The notes: generated by a model from the letters alone, not told the origin. Positions 54,843-64,000 are shown, counted from the first letter of the stretch. The stretch: 64,000 nt of DNA from Pseudomonas antarctica (GCF_001647715.1 NZ_CP015600.1:6014001-6078000), one strand, 5' to 3'. A program made the numbers and translations.

Positions 54843-56039
54843 ATGTCCCTGCCAAGCCTGCGTCTCAAAGCCAACGCCGATCGTCGTTTGCGCAACGGCC
54901 ACCTGTGGGTCTACAGCAACGAAATCGACGTGGCCGCCACACCTCTTCATGGCTTCCAGGCAGGCGACCAGGCCATCCTGGAAGCGGCCGGCGGCAAGAC
55001 CCTGGGCATCGTGGCCATGAGCCCGAACAACCTGATCTGCGCACGCCTGCTGTCGCGCGACATCAAGTTGCCCCTGGACAAGTCGCTGCTGGTGCACCGC
55101 ATCAACGTCGCCCTGTCGCTGCGTGATCGCCTGTTCGACAAGCCGTTCTACCGCCTGGTCTACGGCGATTCCGACCTGTTGCCAGGCCTGGTAGTCGACC
55201 GTTTCGGCGACATCCTGGTGGTGCAGATCGCGTCGGCGACCATGGAAGCCCACAAAGAAGACGTGATCGCTGCGCTCACCCAAGTGCTCAAGCCGAGCGG
55301 CATCCTGTTCAAGAACGACTCCGCCGCGCGCGACGCTGAAGGCCTCAACCGCTACGTTGAAACCGTGTTCGGCCTGGTGCCGGAGTGGGTAGCGCTGGAA
55401 GAAAACGGCGTGAAGTTCGAAGCCCCGGTCATCCAGGGCCAGAAGACCGGCTGGTTCTACGACCACCGTATGAACCGCGCGCGCCTGGCCCCGTATGCCA
55501 AAGGCAAACGCGTGCTGGACCTGTACAGCTACATCGGCGGCTGGGGCGTGCAAGCTGCAGCCTTCGGCGCCAGTGAAGTGTTCTGCGTCGACGCCTCCGC
55601 TTTCGCCCTCGACGGTGTTGAGCGCAACGCCGCGCTGAACGGCGTCGCCGAGAAAATGACCTGCATTGAAGGCGACGTCTTCGAAGCCCTCAAAGAGCTG
55701 AAAGCCAGCGAAGAACGCTTCGACGTGATCGTCGCCGACCCACCGGCCTTCATCAAACGCAAAAAAGACATGAAAAACGGCGAAGGCGCCTACCGTCGCC
55801 TGAACGAGCAAGCCATGCGCCTGCTCAGCAAGGACGGCATCCTGGTCAGCGCATCCTGCTCGATGCACCTGCCGGAAGACGACCTGCAAAACATCCTGCT
55901 GACCAGCGCGCGCCACCTGGATCGCAATATCCAGATGCTCGAACGCGGCGGCCAGGGCCCGGATCACCCGGTGCATCCGGCGATTGCAGAGACGCGGTAT
56001 ATCAAGAGCATTACCTACCGGTTGCTGCCTAACAGCTAA
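54843..56039 (+). CDS. rlmI: Ribosomal RNA large subunit methyltransferase, RlmI-like (m5C)
   Basis: The 398-residue protein has an N-terminal PUA domain (SLRLKANADRRLRNGHLWVYSNEID). A class I methyltransferase domain follows, with VLDLYSYIGGWGVQAAAFGA as SAM loop. VIVADPPAFIKRKKDM and SASCSMHLPEDDL carry the catalytic Cys of m5C enzymes. E. coli RlmI acts at C1962 of 23S rRNA. The long upstream frame runs through the REPIN and was rejected in favour of MSLPSLRLK, which is preceded by CGGAGCG. Confidence 0.92.
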   Translation: MSLPSLRLKANADRRLRNGHLWVYSNEIDVAATPLHGFQAGDQAILEAAGGKTLGIVAMSPNNLICARLLSRDIKLPLDKSLLVHRINVALSLRDRLFDKPFYRLVYGDSDLLPGLVVDRFGDILVVQIASATMEAHKEDVIAALTQVLKPSGILFKNDSAARDAEGLNRYVETVFGLVPEWVALEENGVKFEAPVIQGQKTGWFYDHRMNRARLAPYAKGKRVLDLYSYIGGWGVQAAAFGASEVFCVDASAFALDGVERNAALNGVAEKMTCIEGDVFEALKELKASEERFDVIVADPPAFIKRKKDMKNGEGAYRRLNEQAMRLLSKDGILVSASCSMHLPEDDLQNILLTSARHLDRNIQMLERGGQGPDHPVHPAIAETRYIKSITYRLLPNS

Positions 56040-56056
56040 GCAATAAGCGCAGATCA

Positions 56057-56153
56057 AAATGTGGGAGCGGGCTTGCCCGCGATTACGGTGAACCCGTCAA
56101 TGAATCTGTTGACTGACACTCCGTTATCGCAGGCAAGCCAGCTCCCACATTTT
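56057..56153. repeat. REPIN, hybrid type, after rlmI
   Basis: The left half is GGAGCGGGCTTGCCCGCGAT and the right half is TATCGCAGGCAAGCCAGCTC followed by CCACATTT. It joins two REP sequence types. Confidence 0.88.
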
Positions 56154-56281
56154 TTTGTGCTGTGTCAGAAACATTGCCGCAGGCCACACAAGTCCATATG
56201 GCTTCCCACAAGGTTTTTGATTGAATTCCACATGTCGCAGACTAGTATTGGTTTCTGGTTTTACTCCGGAAAACAAAAACA

Positions 56282-57481
56282 ATGTCTGAGTCCACCTGCT
56301 CGCCCCCACTCAGTGGCGACGTAAAACGCCAACAACTGTCCCGCTTCATCCTCATCACCTGCATTTCACTGATCAGCTTCTTTCCGATCAATATTCTCCT
56401 GCCCTCATTCCCCGCGCTGGCTACCCGGTTCGACATGCCTACGGCGGACATCGCACTCTCCATCAGCCTGTTCACCCTGGTCTTTTCCATCTCCCAATTG
56501 GTCGCGGGCCCGTTGTCGGATAAATGGGGACGCAAGGAAGTCCTGCTCGGCTGCATCACGCTGTCGATCCTGGGTGCGATTGGCTGCGCACTGGCCTCGG
56601 ACTACCTGACCTTCCTGCTGTTTCGCTCCTTACAGGCGATGGGCTGTGGCTTCTTCGTGCTGGGCCACGCCCTGGTGGAAGACCTGTTCGAGGAACAGGA
56701 TCGAGCCCGGGTACGCCTCTATTACATGACCCTGAGTGGTTCGTTTGTCGCGCTGTCACCCCTGATAGGCTCCTGGCTGCAAACCACATTCGACTGGCAA
56801 GGCAGCTTCTACGGATTCGCGCTGATGGCGCTGGGCATGTTGATCCATGCGTTCTGCATCCTGCCGTCCAAATCCGCCAGCCCCCACCGTGCCCCGGTTT
56901 CGATCATCGGCACGCTGAAAGCCGTCGCAAGCAATCGGGACTTCCTGCGTTACTGGTGGATCGCCGCGCTGGTGTTTGCCTGTTATTTCGCGCTGATCAG
57001 CGTGACGCCGCTGATTTTCATGGATGCACTGAAACTGTCGGAATACCAGTACGCCCTGGTGCTGATGGTGTACGGCGTGGCCTATCTGCTCGGCGGCGTC
57101 GCGGCGTCATATTTGCAAAAGCGCATCCCGCTGTCCCGGCAAATCAACCTCGGCCTCGGCTTGCTGCTTGTCGCTGGTGTGCTGTTGACACTGATCGTCA
57201 GCGTTGAGGCGATCACCACCATCACCCTGCTGATTCCGATGCTGATCAGCGCCCTGGCCGTCACCCTGGTTCGGCCTGCCGCGATTTCTGCGGCAATGTT
57301 GCTGTTCTCCAGCAATGCAGGCACAGCCGCATCAGCGGGCAACAGCATCATGTTCCTCAGCGCCGCCGTCAGCAGCGCCGCCCTTGCGCAAACCGGCACG
57401 CATTTGCTGATGACCATTGCTGTCAGCTTCATCCTTTTCAGCCTGTGGGGTTGGTTGACGAATGCGCGGGTCGGGCGCTAA
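56282..57481 (+). CDS. Bcr/CflA-type MFS drug exporter
   Basis: This 399-residue major facilitator protein has about twelve membrane helices. The motif-A loop GPLSDKWGRKEVLLG (about residues 76-90) and RSLQAMGCGFFVLGHALVEDLF between helices 4 and 5 mark the Bcr/CflA drug:proton antiporter group. Substrate is not predictable. It stands alone between a REPIN and ilvD. The start MSESTCSPPL lacks a strong Shine-Dalgarno; the GGAAAAC motif five bases upstream is the best candidate. Confidence 0.85.
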   Translation: MSESTCSPPLSGDVKRQQLSRFILITCISLISFFPINILLPSFPALATRFDMPTADIALSISLFTLVFSISQLVAGPLSDKWGRKEVLLGCITLSILGAIGCALASDYLTFLLFRSLQAMGCGFFVLGHALVEDLFEEQDRARVRLYYMTLSGSFVALSPLIGSWLQTTFDWQGSFYGFALMALGMLIHAFCILPSKSASPHRAPVSIIGTLKAVASNRDFLRYWWIAALVFACYFALISVTPLIFMDALKLSEYQYALVLMVYGVAYLLGGVAASYLQKRIPLSRQINLGLGLLLVAGVLLTLIVSVEAITTITLLIPMLISALAVTLVRPAAISAAMLLFSSNAGTAASAGNSIMFLSAAVSSAALAQTGTHLLMTIAVSFILFSLWGWLTNARVGR

Positions 57482-57731
57482 TGCCCCGCCACACGTCCCG
57501 TAAGCGCTATCTCCACGCTTACGGCCATTCCCTCCCGCCGCCAGCGGTGTAGAATCGACGTTATTCATCGCCAGTCATCCCCCGGCGGGTTTATGAGCTC
57601 GAGGCCCAAGCACGCGGCGATCCCGCGACGCGAGTGGCAACTTTTGGACACGCGGCCATTTTCTGAGTGTTCCAGACGTCAATAGAAGCTCACTCCCCTT
57701 TAGTACTTGATTAGCCGCCCGGAGTGCTCCA

Positions 57732-59573
57732 ATGCCTGATTACCGCTCGAAAACATCTACCCACGGCCGCAACATGGCCGGCGCGCGCGCACTGTGGCGT
57801 GCCACGGGGATGAAAGATGACGACTTCAAAAAGCCGATCATCGCGATTGCCAACTCGTTCACCCAATTCGTACCCGGCCATGTCCACCTCAAGGACCTGG
57901 GCCAGTTGGTCGCCCGCGAGATCGAACGCGCCGGCGGTGTAGCCAAAGAATTCAACACCATCGCCGTGGATGACGGCATCGCCATGGGCCATGACGGCAT
58001 GCTGTATTCGCTGCCGAGCCGCGAGATCATCGCCGATTCCGTGGAGTACATGGTCAACGCCCACTGCGCCGACGCCATCGTGTGCATCTCCAACTGCGAC
58101 AAGATCACCCCCGGCATGCTGATGGCCTCCCTGCGCCTGAATATCCCGGTGATTTTCGTGTCCGGCGGCCCGATGGAAGCCGGCAAGACCAAGCTCGCCT
58201 CCCACGGCCTCGACCTGGTCGATGCCATGGTCATCGCCGCCGATTCCAGCGCTTCTGACGAGAAGGTCGCGGAATACGAGCGCAGCGCCTGCCCGACCTG
58301 CGGTTCGTGCTCCGGCATGTTCACCGCCAACTCGATGAACTGCCTGGTAGAAGCCTTGGGCCTGGCGTTGCCGGGTAACGGCTCTACCCTGGCCACCCAC
58401 AGCGACCGCGAGCAATTGTTCCTGCAAGCCGGCCGCACCATCGTCGAGCTGTGCAAGCGTTACTACACCGAGAACGATGAGTCGGTGTTGCCGCGCAACA
58501 TCGCCAACTTCAAGGCGTTCGAAAACGCCATGACCCTGGACATCGCCATGGGCGGTTCCACCAACACCATCCTGCACTTGCTGGCCGCCGCCCAGGAAGC
58601 CGAGATCGATTTCGACCTGCGCGACATCGACCGTCTGTCCCGCCACGTGCCGCAACTGTGCAAAGTCGCGCCGAACATCCAGAAGTACCACATGGAAGAC
58701 GTGCACCGCGCCGGCGGGATCTTCTCGATCCTGGGTTCCCTGGCCCGCGGCGGCCTGCTGCACACCGACCTGCCGACCGTGCACAGCAAATCCCTGGCCG
58801 AAGGCATCGCCAAATGGGACATCACCCAGACCACCGACGAAGCCGTGCATCACTTCTTCAAGGCCGGCCCGGCAGGCATCCCGACGCAAACCGCGTTCAG
58901 CCAGTCGACCCGTTGGGACACCCTCGACGACGACCGTGAAAACGGCTGCATCCGCAGTGTCGAGCACGCCTACTCCCAAGAAGGCGGCCTGGCCGTACTG
59001 TACGGCAACATCGCCCTCGACGGCTGCGTAGTCAAAACCGCTGGCGTGGACGAGTCGATCCACGTGTTCGAAGGCCGCGCCAAGATCTACGAAAGCCAGG
59101 ACAGCTCGGTACGCGGCATCCTCGCCGACGAAGTCAAAGAAGGTGACATCGTCATCATCCGTTACGAGGGCCCGAAAGGCGGCCCGGGCATGCAAGAGAT
59201 GCTCTACCCGACGTCGTACCTCAAATCCAAAGGCCTCGGCAAAGCCTGCGCCCTGCTGACCGACGGCCGTTTCTCCGGCGGCACCTCGGGCCTGTCCATC
59301 GGCCACGCTTCTCCAGAAGCCGCTGCCGGTGGCGCGATTGGCCTGGTGCAGGATGGCGACAAAGTGCTGATCGACATTCCGAACCGCTCGATCAACCTGT
59401 TAATCAGCGATGAAGAACTGGCTGCACGCCGGGTCGAACAGGACAAGAAAGGCTGGAAACCGGTCGAGAAGCGTCCACGTAAAGTGACGACCGCGTTGAA
59501 GGCTTATGCCCTGCTGGCTACCAGTGCCGACAAGGGTGCGGTACGTAACAAGGCGATGCTCGACGGCCTGTAA
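57732..59573 (+). CDS. ilvD: Dihydroxy-acid dehydratase
   Basis: This 613-residue Fe-S dehydratase is the third step of valine and isoleucine synthesis. Cluster cysteines lie in [13 protein letters not shown] (about residues 117-129) and [19 protein letters not shown] (about 187-205). The C-terminal substrate region [20 protein letters not shown] is intact. The protein starts [14 protein letters not shown], with CGGAGTGC before the ATG. The 250 bp upstream show no other gene, REP or riboswitch that I can recognise. A strong terminator follows. Confidence 0.97.
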   Translation: MPDYRSKTSTHGRNMAGARALWRATGMKDDDFKKPIIAIANSFTQFVPGHVHLKDLGQLVAREIERAGGVAKEFNTIAVDDGIAMGHDGMLYSLPSREIIADSVEYMVNAHCADAIVCISNCDKITPGMLMASLRLNIPVIFVSGGPMEAGKTKLASHGLDLVDAMVIAADSSASDEKVAEYERSACPTCGSCSGMFTANSMNCLVEALGLALPGNGSTLATHSDREQLFLQAGRTIVELCKRYYTENDESVLPRNIANFKAFENAMTLDIAMGGSTNTILHLLAAAQEAEIDFDLRDIDRLSRHVPQLCKVAPNIQKYHMEDVHRAGGIFSILGSLARGGLLHTDLPTVHSKSLAEGIAKWDITQTTDEAVHHFFKAGPAGIPTQTAFSQSTRWDTLDDDRENGCIRSVEHAYSQEGGLAVLYGNIALDGCVVKTAGVDESIHVFEGRAKIYESQDSSVRGILADEVKEGDIVIIRYEGPKGGPGMQEMLYPTSYLKSKGLGKACALLTDGRFSGGTSGLSIGHASPEAAAGGAIGLVQDGDKVLIDIPNRSINLLISDEELAARRVEQDKKGWKPVEKRPRKVTTALKAYALLATSADKGAVRNKAMLDGL

Positions 59574-59584
59574 GCCTCGCCCAT

Positions 59585-59617
59585 AAAAATGCCCCGCCAA
59601 GTGCGGGGCATTTTTTT
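59585..59617 (+). terminator. Intrinsic terminator after ilvD
   Basis: AAAATGCCCCGC and GCGGGGCATTTT pair around CAAGT, followed by a run of seven T. The preceding A-run makes it usable on the minus strand as well. Confidence 0.93.
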
Positions 59618-59652
59618 GCCTGCAGAAAACCTCCAGAACACTGAAAATCAAC

Positions 59653-59743
59653 TGTGGGAGCTGGCTTGCCTGCGAAAGCGGTGGGCCAGCCGGCTCATGT
59701 ATGGCCTGACACACCGCCTTCGCGAGCAAGCCCGCTCCCACAT
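59653..59743. repeat. REPIN, hybrid type, after ilvD
   Basis: The left half is TGTGGGAGCTGGCTTGCCTG and the right half is GCGAGCAAGCCCGCTCCCAC, so it joins two REP sequence types. It borders the 38-bp repeat array. Confidence 0.9.
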
Positions 59744-60060
59744 TCGACCGCATTCCAATGCTGGAACCCGATCAAGTGTGGTCGACCGCACTCCTATGCT
59801 GGAACTCGGTCAAGTGTGGTCGACCGCACTCCTATGCTGGAACTCGGTCAAGTGTGGTCGACCGCACTCCTATGCTGGAACTCGGTCAAGTGTGGGAGCG
59901 GGCTTGCTCGCGAAGCAGGCGCCTCGGTCTTACTGAATCTCGTCAGGCTTGACGATCACCCAGTTCTTGTCGGCCGTCACCGGCAGCCCTTCCTTGGCTT
60001 GCGCCGCCGCCCGCTCCCACATTCGACCGCATTCCGATGCTGGAACTCGGTCAAGTGTGG
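59744..60060. repeat. Array of a 38-bp unit, four in tandem plus a fifth displaced copy
   Basis: Units start at 59744, 59782, 59820 and 59858 back to back, and again at 60023. The unit begins TCGACCGCA and ends GGTCAAGTGTGG; units 2-4 are identical and units 1 and 5 carry small changes. Single REP halves (GAGCGGGCTTGCTCGCGAAG) follow the fourth and fifth units. Unit and REP-half order suggest a former REPIN-spacer-REPIN array from which REPINs were lost. Without gene spacers between repeats it is not a CRISPR array. Confidence 0.88.
59930..60010 (-). pseudogene. Duplicated 3' end of pchP (27 codons including stop)
   Basis: Reading on the minus strand this 81-base piece encodes the same last 26 residues as pchP ([20 protein letters not shown] then KPDEIQ) and the stop. 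It lies 165 bases from its counterpart at 60095-60175. Four bases differ, all at third codon positions and all synonymous (GCA/GCG, GCC/GCG, CAG/CAA, GCG/GCC). It is cut at its 5' side by a REP half (CCCGCTCCCAC) and cannot be a functional gene. Confidence 0.9.
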
Positions 60061-60094
60061 GAGCGGGCTTGCTCGCGAAGCAGGCGCCTCGGTC

Positions 60095-61153
60095 TTACTG
60101 AATCTCGTCAGGCTTGACGATCACCCAGTTCTTGTCCGCCGTCACCGGCAGCCCTTCCTTGGCCTGGGCCGCTGCGTGCTTGGCCATCATGCCGTTGAGT
60201 TGGGTCATGTACTTGTCTTTGCGGTTGACCCACAGGTGAATGCCGCCTTTGGCCACGTCCACATCGTGGAACAGCATGTAGCCGTCGCTGGTCGGCGTAT
60301 CACCGCCGACAATCACCGGCTTTTTCCACTCGTCGATGTAGGTCAGGATGGCTGCGTGTTTGCCGGCCATCCAGGTTGCCGGCGTCCACAGATAAGGGGT
60401 CAGTTCCAGGCCCAGGTTGGCCTTCTCGTCATATTTGCCGGCAGCGATCTGTTTGCGTGCGGTGGTCAGCTCGCCAGTCTTGCGGTCCTTGAGCAGGGTG
60501 CTCACGCCGATGACGTTCTCGGGTTTGACGTTGTAGCCGTACTTCGGATCGGCAGCGACCATGCGCACCAGTTCCTCGGACGCGGCGGTCATCACGTAGA
60601 CCTCAATGCCATTTTCCATCAGCTTGTTGTAGAGCTCAGCCTGGCCGGTGAAGACTTTTGGTGGCTGCACGTCCATGTTCTTGACCACGTCACCGTCGTA
60701 GTACGTGACCGGGACTGGCTTGCCGGAAGCCATCATCTCATCGACGTAGCCTTTGAGTTCCTTAAGGGTGAAGCCGGAGAAGATCTGCGCCACCCACGGG
60801 TAGCAGACCATGTCGTCGACTTCACAAAGGCGGTAGTAGTAGCTGAACAGGCTTTCCTTGTGTTCAGCGGTGTCCTTGAACGGGATCAGCTTCAGGGACG
60901 GGTCCATGGTGTCGCGGGTGATCAGGCCCTTGTTTTCCAGGTACGGCAGCAAGGACTCTTCAAGATCATAGCGGTAGCTGGTGTTGTCCATGTCGAACAC
61001 CGCGAAGTTACCCTTGTTGGCATTGGCGGCGATCATCTTGTTCAGTTGCTCGGCGGCGGGCGCCGGCCAGTGCTTCAACTCGGTGGCGGCAAATGCCTGG
61101 CCGGCGAGGCCGAAGCAGAAGGCGGCGGCAAGTAGTGTTGGCGCGAGCTTCAT
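60095..61153 (-). CDS. pchP: Phosphorylcholine phosphatase PchP
   Basis: The 352-residue periplasmic HAD phosphatase has a signal peptide ([20 protein letters not shown]). The nucleophile motif is [20 protein letters not shown] (DxDNT, about residues 49-68), motif II is [11 protein letters not shown], and the C-terminal acidic loop is [14 protein letters not shown]. It closely matches P. aeruginosa PchP, which releases choline and phosphate from phosphorylcholine. Its 3' end lies in a repeat-rich tract that carries a second copy of its last codons. Divergent from tcyP. Confidence 0.92.
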   Translation of the reverse strand: MKLAPTLLAAAFCFGLAGQAFAATELKHWPAPAAEQLNKMIAANANKGNFAVFDMDNTSYRYDLEESLLPYLENKGLITRDTMDPSLKLIPFKDTAEHKESLFSYYYRLCEVDDMVCYPWVAQIFSGFTLKELKGYVDEMMASGKPVPVTYYDGDVVKNMDVQPPKVFTGQAELYNKLMENGIEVYVMTAASEELVRMVAADPKYGYNVKPENVIGVSTLLKDRKTGELTTARKQIAAGKYDEKANLGLELTPYLWTPATWMAGKHAAILTYIDEWKKPVIVGGDTPTSDGYMLFHDVDVAKGGIHLWVNRKDKYMTQLNGMMAKHAAAQAKEGLPVTADKNWVIVKPDEIQ

Positions 61154-61394
61154 AAGCGTTTTCTCCCTGAGTGAAAGACATCGACGCTAACAAATCTGTG
61201 TGACAGTTATCGCCCGAGCGCGACCGCTTGCGTCGTGATTGCGCCAAAGGCATACGCCTGAACGTCAAACGCTTATTCCAAAAACGACAGTACACATTCC
61301 ATATCGGTATTAAATCAATATATTTCAAGCTGTTAGCATTTCCGGTTCGCAATCGCAGGCTCACGCGATTGGCTGCCTTCTCAACGGAGCTTCA
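61154..61394. promoter_or_regulatory. Divergent promoter region between pchP and tcyP
   Basis: These 241 bases contain no gene. The half near tcyP is A/T-rich (TTATTCC, GGTATTAAATCAATATATTT). It might hold a CysB-type site, given that cystine importers are often in the CysB regulon. The regulator is inference only. Confidence 0.35.
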
Positions 61395-62783
61395 ATGAAT
61401 CTGCCCCTGATTCTCAACTTACTGGTGTTCGTGGCCCTGTTGCTGGGCCTGGCACAAACACGCCACACGCAATGGAGCCTCGCCAAGAAGGTCCTGTTCG
61501 CCCTGGCCCTCGGCGTGGTGTTCGGTACGGTATTGCACACCATTTATGGCGACGGTAACCCGGTGCTCAAAGCCTCCATCGGCTGGTTCGACCTGGTCGG
61601 TAATGGTTATGTGCAACTGCTGCAAATGATCGTGATCCCGCTGGTATTCGCTTCGATCCTCAGCGCAGTGGCACGTCTGCATAATGCCTCGTCCCTGGGC
61701 AAGATCAGCTTCCTGACCATCGGCACGCTGCTGTTCACCACGGCGATTGCGGCGCTGATCGGCATCGGCCTGACCAACCTGTTCGGCCTCACCGCCGAAG
61801 GCCTGGTGGCCGGCACCCAGGAAATGGCGCGCCTGCAAGTGATCCAGAGCGATTACGCCGGCAAGGTCGCCGACCTGAATATCCCGCAATTGCTGCTGTC
61901 GTTCGTGCCGGCGAACCCGTTCGCCGACCTGGCGCGCGCCAAGCCGACGTCGATCATCAGTGTGGTGATTTTCGCTGCATTCCTGGGGGTTGCCGCGCTG
62001 CAACTGCTCAAGGATGACGTGGAAAAAGGCCAGAAAGTAATCAACGCCATCGACACCCTGCAAGCCTGGGTGATGCGCCTGGTGCGCCTGGTGATGAAGC
62101 TGACGCCGTACGGCGTGCTGGCGCTGATGACCAAAGTGGTCGCCGGTTCCAACCTGCAAGACATTATCAAGCTCGGCAGTTTTGTGGTGGTGTCGTACCT
62201 GGCGCTGGGCCTGATGTTTGTGGTGCACGGCCTGCTGCTGTCCCTGGCCGGGATCAACCCGCTGCGGTTCTTCCGTAAAGTGTGGCCGGTGCTGACCTTT
62301 GCGTTCACCAGCCGCTCCAGTGCGGCGGCCATTCCGCTGAGCATTGAAGCGCAGACGCGCCGCCTCGGCATTCCACAATCCATCGCCGGTTTTGCCGCCT
62401 CGTTTGGTGCCACCATCGGCCAGAACGGTTGCGCGGGCCTCTACCCGGCGATGTTGGCCGTGATGGTTGCGCCCACTGTCGGCATCAACCCGCTGGACCC
62501 GCTGTGGATCGCGACCCTGGTGGCGATTGTGACCTTGAGTTCGGCCGGTGTGGCCGGCGTGGGTGGCGGTGCGACGTTTGCCGCGTTGATCGTGCTGCCG
62601 GCGATGGGCTTGCCGGTGTCACTGGTGGCGCTGCTGATTTCCGTGGAGCCGCTGATCGACATGGGCCGCACGGCCTTGAACGTAAACGGCTCGATGACGG
62701 CGGGCGCGATTACCAGCCAGGTCATGAAGCAGACGGATAAAGCGCTGTTGAATGCCGATGAGCATGTGCAGCTAGCTAGCTGA
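61395..62783 (+). CDS. tcyP: L-cystine:cation symporter TcyP-like
   Basis: This 462-residue protein of the dicarboxylate/amino acid:cation symporter family has about eight membrane helices and re-entrant loops. It is near identical in style to E. coli YdjN/Tcy[59 protein letters not shown] and [20 protein letters not shown] are shared. E. coli TcyP imports L-cystine. GGAGCTTCA precedes the ATG. Located divergent from pchP, with heptamer repeats after its stop. Confidence 0.93.
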   Translation: MNLPLILNLLVFVALLLGLAQTRHTQWSLAKKVLFALALGVVFGTVLHTIYGDGNPVLKASIGWFDLVGNGYVQLLQMIVIPLVFASILSAVARLHNASSLGKISFLTIGTLLFTTAIAALIGIGLTNLFGLTAEGLVAGTQEMARLQVIQSDYAGKVADLNIPQLLLSFVPANPFADLARAKPTSIISVVIFAAFLGVAALQLLKDDVEKGQKVINAIDTLQAWVMRLVRLVMKLTPYGVLALMTKVVAGSNLQDIIKLGSFVVVSYLALGLMFVVHGLLLSLAGINPLRFFRKVWPVLTFAFTSRSSAAAIPLSIEAQTRRLGIPQSIAGFAASFGATIGQNGCAGLYPAMLAVMVAPTVGINPLDPLWIATLVAIVTLSSAGVAGVGGGATFAALIVLPAMGLPVSLVALLISVEPLIDMGRTALNVNGSMTAGAITSQVMKQTDKALLNADEHVQLAS

Positions 62784-62785
62784 GT

Positions 62786-62893
62786 TGCAAGCTGCAAGCT
62801 GCAAGCTGCAAGAAAGAGCACTTCGCTTTAACTTTCAGCTTGTGGCTTGTGGCTTGTGGCTTGTGGCTTGTGGCTTGTGGCTTGTGGCTTAAA
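62786..62893. repeat. Two opposed heptamer tandem repeats between tcyP and folA
   Basis: TGCAAGC is repeated almost four times (62786-62812). After 26 bases CTTGTGG follows seven times without error (62839-62887), then CTTAAAGC. The two arrays are loosely complementary (GCAAGCT against AGCTTGTGG), so the tract can fold as a long imperfect hairpin between converging genes. The number of copies is likely variable. Confidence 0.9.
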
Positions 62894-62894
62894 G

Positions 62895-63413
62895 CTAGCA
62901 GCTGCCCCTCTCCCAGACTTCGAAGTTATACGCCGGCTTATCACCTTCAGCTGGATTCTCCAGGTTTGAAACCAGCTTCCAATGCTGCTTATCAAACTCG
63001 GGAAACCACGCATCCCCTTCCGGGCTCAGCGCAACCCGGGTCAGATACAAGCGATCTGCCTGTTCCAGCCCCTGCGCATACAGCTGCGCACCGCCGATCA
63101 GCATCAGCTCGTCCACGCCCTGCGCCAGCGCCCAGGCCTCGGCCCGCTCAACCGCCGCGTCGAGAGACGGAAAAACTTCCGCACCTTCGAGCACCAAGTC
63201 GGTCTGACGGCTGACCACGATGTTCAAGCGCCCCGGCAACGGTCGGCCCAGCGAATCCCAGGTCTTGCGCCCCATGATGATCGGCTTGCCAAGCGTGGTG
63301 GCCTTGAAGTATTTGAAATCCCCCGGCAAATGCCAGGGCATGCTGTTGTCGACGCCGATCACACGGTTTTCACCGAGGGCTGCGATCAGGCTTAAAGGGA
63401 GAGTTTTTTTCAT
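62895..63413 (-). CDS. folA: Dihydrofolate reductase
   Basis: The 172-residue chromosomal DHFR has SLIAALGENRVIGVDNSMPW at the N terminus. The active-site PWHLPGDFKYFKATT (Asp near residue 30) and GKPIIMGRKTWDSLGRPLPG are intact, as is the NADPH-binding ELMLIGGAQLYAQG. The ATG producing MKKTLPLSLI is preferred over in-frame codons upstream, since the region before it (AGGGAGAG on the minus-strand complement) does not support the extension. It makes tetrahydrofolate. Confidence 0.95.
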   Translation of the reverse strand: MKKTLPLSLIAALGENRVIGVDNSMPWHLPGDFKYFKATTLGKPIIMGRKTWDSLGRPLPGRLNIVVSRQTDLVLEGAEVFPSLDAAVERAEAWALAQGVDELMLIGGAQLYAQGLEQADRLYLTRVALSPEGDAWFPEFDKQHWKLVSNLENPAEGDKPAYNFEVWERGSC

Positions 63414-63510
63414 GGCGACGAGAATACCAGAGCCCCCAGCCACGCGCAGCGTGCACTAAACAGCCCCGGAGCGGTTATGCTCCAGGCTCACGAACACAAC
63501 AGGACGGCGC

Positions 63511-64000
63511 GTGACTGCACTGAACCCCTTGCACAGACTCTGGCTGACGGAAACCGTGCGCTTGCGTGAAGAACACGCCGGCCCGCTGGAAGACCTGGAA
63601 GCCAACCGCCTGGCCCGCGCGGCCGGCGGCGACCTGCCGACGCGCATCCAACAGCGCGCCCTGCATTTGGCCGAGCGCGATGGTTTGATCGCCGCCCTCA
63701 CCCGCTGGCTGCAAGGCGCCCGTTTGGCGCTGGTGCTGCTGGCGGTGGTCGCGGTGATCAGTGGCGCCGGTCTGGCGTTTGCTGCATTGGGCAATGGTGT
63801 GACGCCGGTGAATGTGTTCTGGGCCCTGGGCAGCCTGCTCGGCTTGAATCTGATCCTGTTAATCAGTTGGGCCCTGGGCCTGCTGTTTGCCGGCGAACAC
63901 AGCGCCAGCCTCGGCCGCCTGTGGTTGTGGCTCAGCGAAAAACTCGCGCGTGATGCCAAGGCCGCGCAACTGGCGCCGGCGTTGCTGCTGTTGTTACAGC
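63511..64000 (+). CDS. DUF2868 membrane protein, 5' part only
   Basis: The frame is open from a GTG preceded by AGGA eight bases upstream to the right edge. The visible 163 residues begin VTALNPLHRLWLTETVRL, with a Glu/Arg-rich helix that fits DUF2868 (EANRLARAAGGDLPTRIQQRALHLAERDG). Two membrane helices follow (LALVLLAVVAVISGAGLAFAA and LLGLNLILLISWALGLLFAG). From memory, this family is commonly paired with a DUF3482 GTPase-like gene, which would lie outside the window. Function unknown. Confidence 0.75.
   Translation, partial: MTALNPLHRLWLTETVRLREEHAGPLEDLEANRLARAAGGDLPTRIQQRALHLAERDGLIAALTRWLQGARLALVLLAVVAVISGAGLAFAALGNGVTPVNVFWALGSLLGLNLILLISWALGLLFAGEHSASLGRLWLWLSEKLARDAKAAQLAPALLLLLQ

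Noticed and set aside
57711..59306. 531-codon minus-strand open frame opposite ilvD
   Set aside because: Gly/Val/Asp-rich antisense reading of a strongly conserved dehydratase gene.
59744..60060. Possible CRISPR array
   Set aside because: Units are directly adjacent or separated by gene and REP fragments. There are no unique spacers and no cas genes.
59654..61135. 493-codon plus-strand open frame opposite pchP
   Set aside because: It reads through REPIN and repeat DNA and then antisense to pchP.

Overview
The window is a GC-rich, densely coded stretch of a Pseudomonas chromosome, most likely from the P. fluorescens group. The evidence is the complete malonate decarboxylase (mdc) operon, the Pil-Chp chemosensory cluster, a pyrR-pyrB-pyrC' operon with a degenerate dihydroorotase, a lao long-chain alcohol oxidation cluster, and many intergenic REP/REPIN palindromes of the types common in fluorescent pseudomonads. 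From about 8.5 kb onward the gene order resembles, from memory, the P. aeruginosa PA0350-PA0415 block. It differs by lacking pilU, pilK and chpB. No tRNA, rRNA, CRISPR array, prophage or transposase gene was seen.

Layout. 1-5.2 kb: minus-strand mdcABCDEGH operon, with mdcH cut by the window edge. 5.2-8.5 kb: a compact accessory region with a HEPN/nucleotidyltransferase toxin-antitoxin pair lying between ~146-bp direct repeats, a DUF6124 protein with a structured leader, and a small type-44 polymorphic toxin followed by a membrane protein that may be its immunity protein. 8.5-18.3 kb: minus-strand pilG-pilH-pilI-pilJ-chpA-chpC. 18.5-24.5 kb: plus-strand gshB, tonB, algH-ruvX and pyrR-pyrB-pyrC'. 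24.6-29.3 kb: a TM2-domain protein, an NlpC/P60 peptidase, pilT, then yggS-proC-yggT. 29.5-33.8 kb: metX-metW-DUF4426-rdgB-hemW-DUF3392. 34.0-36.2 kb: minus-strand DUF423, thiS, thiG, trmB. 36.3-41.3 kb: mtgA, rpoH and ftsY-ftsE-ftsX. 41.7-46.2 kb: two M16 peptidases, rsmD and a YheT-type hydrolase. 46.3-51.8 kb: sseA and laoR/laoC-laoB-laoA. 51.9-64 kb: coaD, a ferredoxin, mutM, an HDOD protein, an rlmI-like methyltransferase, an MFS exporter, ilvD, pchP, tcyP, folA and the start of a DUF2868 gene.

Most genes are housekeeping or core metabolism: pyrimidine, methionine, thiamine, branched-chain amino acid, CoA, folate and glutathione synthesis, cell division, and heat-shock sigma factor. The unusual content is in two places. 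The first is the 5.2-8.5 kb accessory region. There the HEPN/MNT pair has a two-site palindromic operator (two 16-bp palindromes at 21-bp spacing) whose diverged twin lies on the far side of a REPIN. The second is the 59.6-60.2 kb interval. It holds REPIN debris, five copies of a 38-bp unit, and a duplicated 81-bp 3' end of pchP that differs from the live gene only at synonymous positions. REPINs of at least three sequence types, including hybrids of two types, separate many transcription units. No REP-associated tyrosine transposase (RAYT) gene lies in the window.
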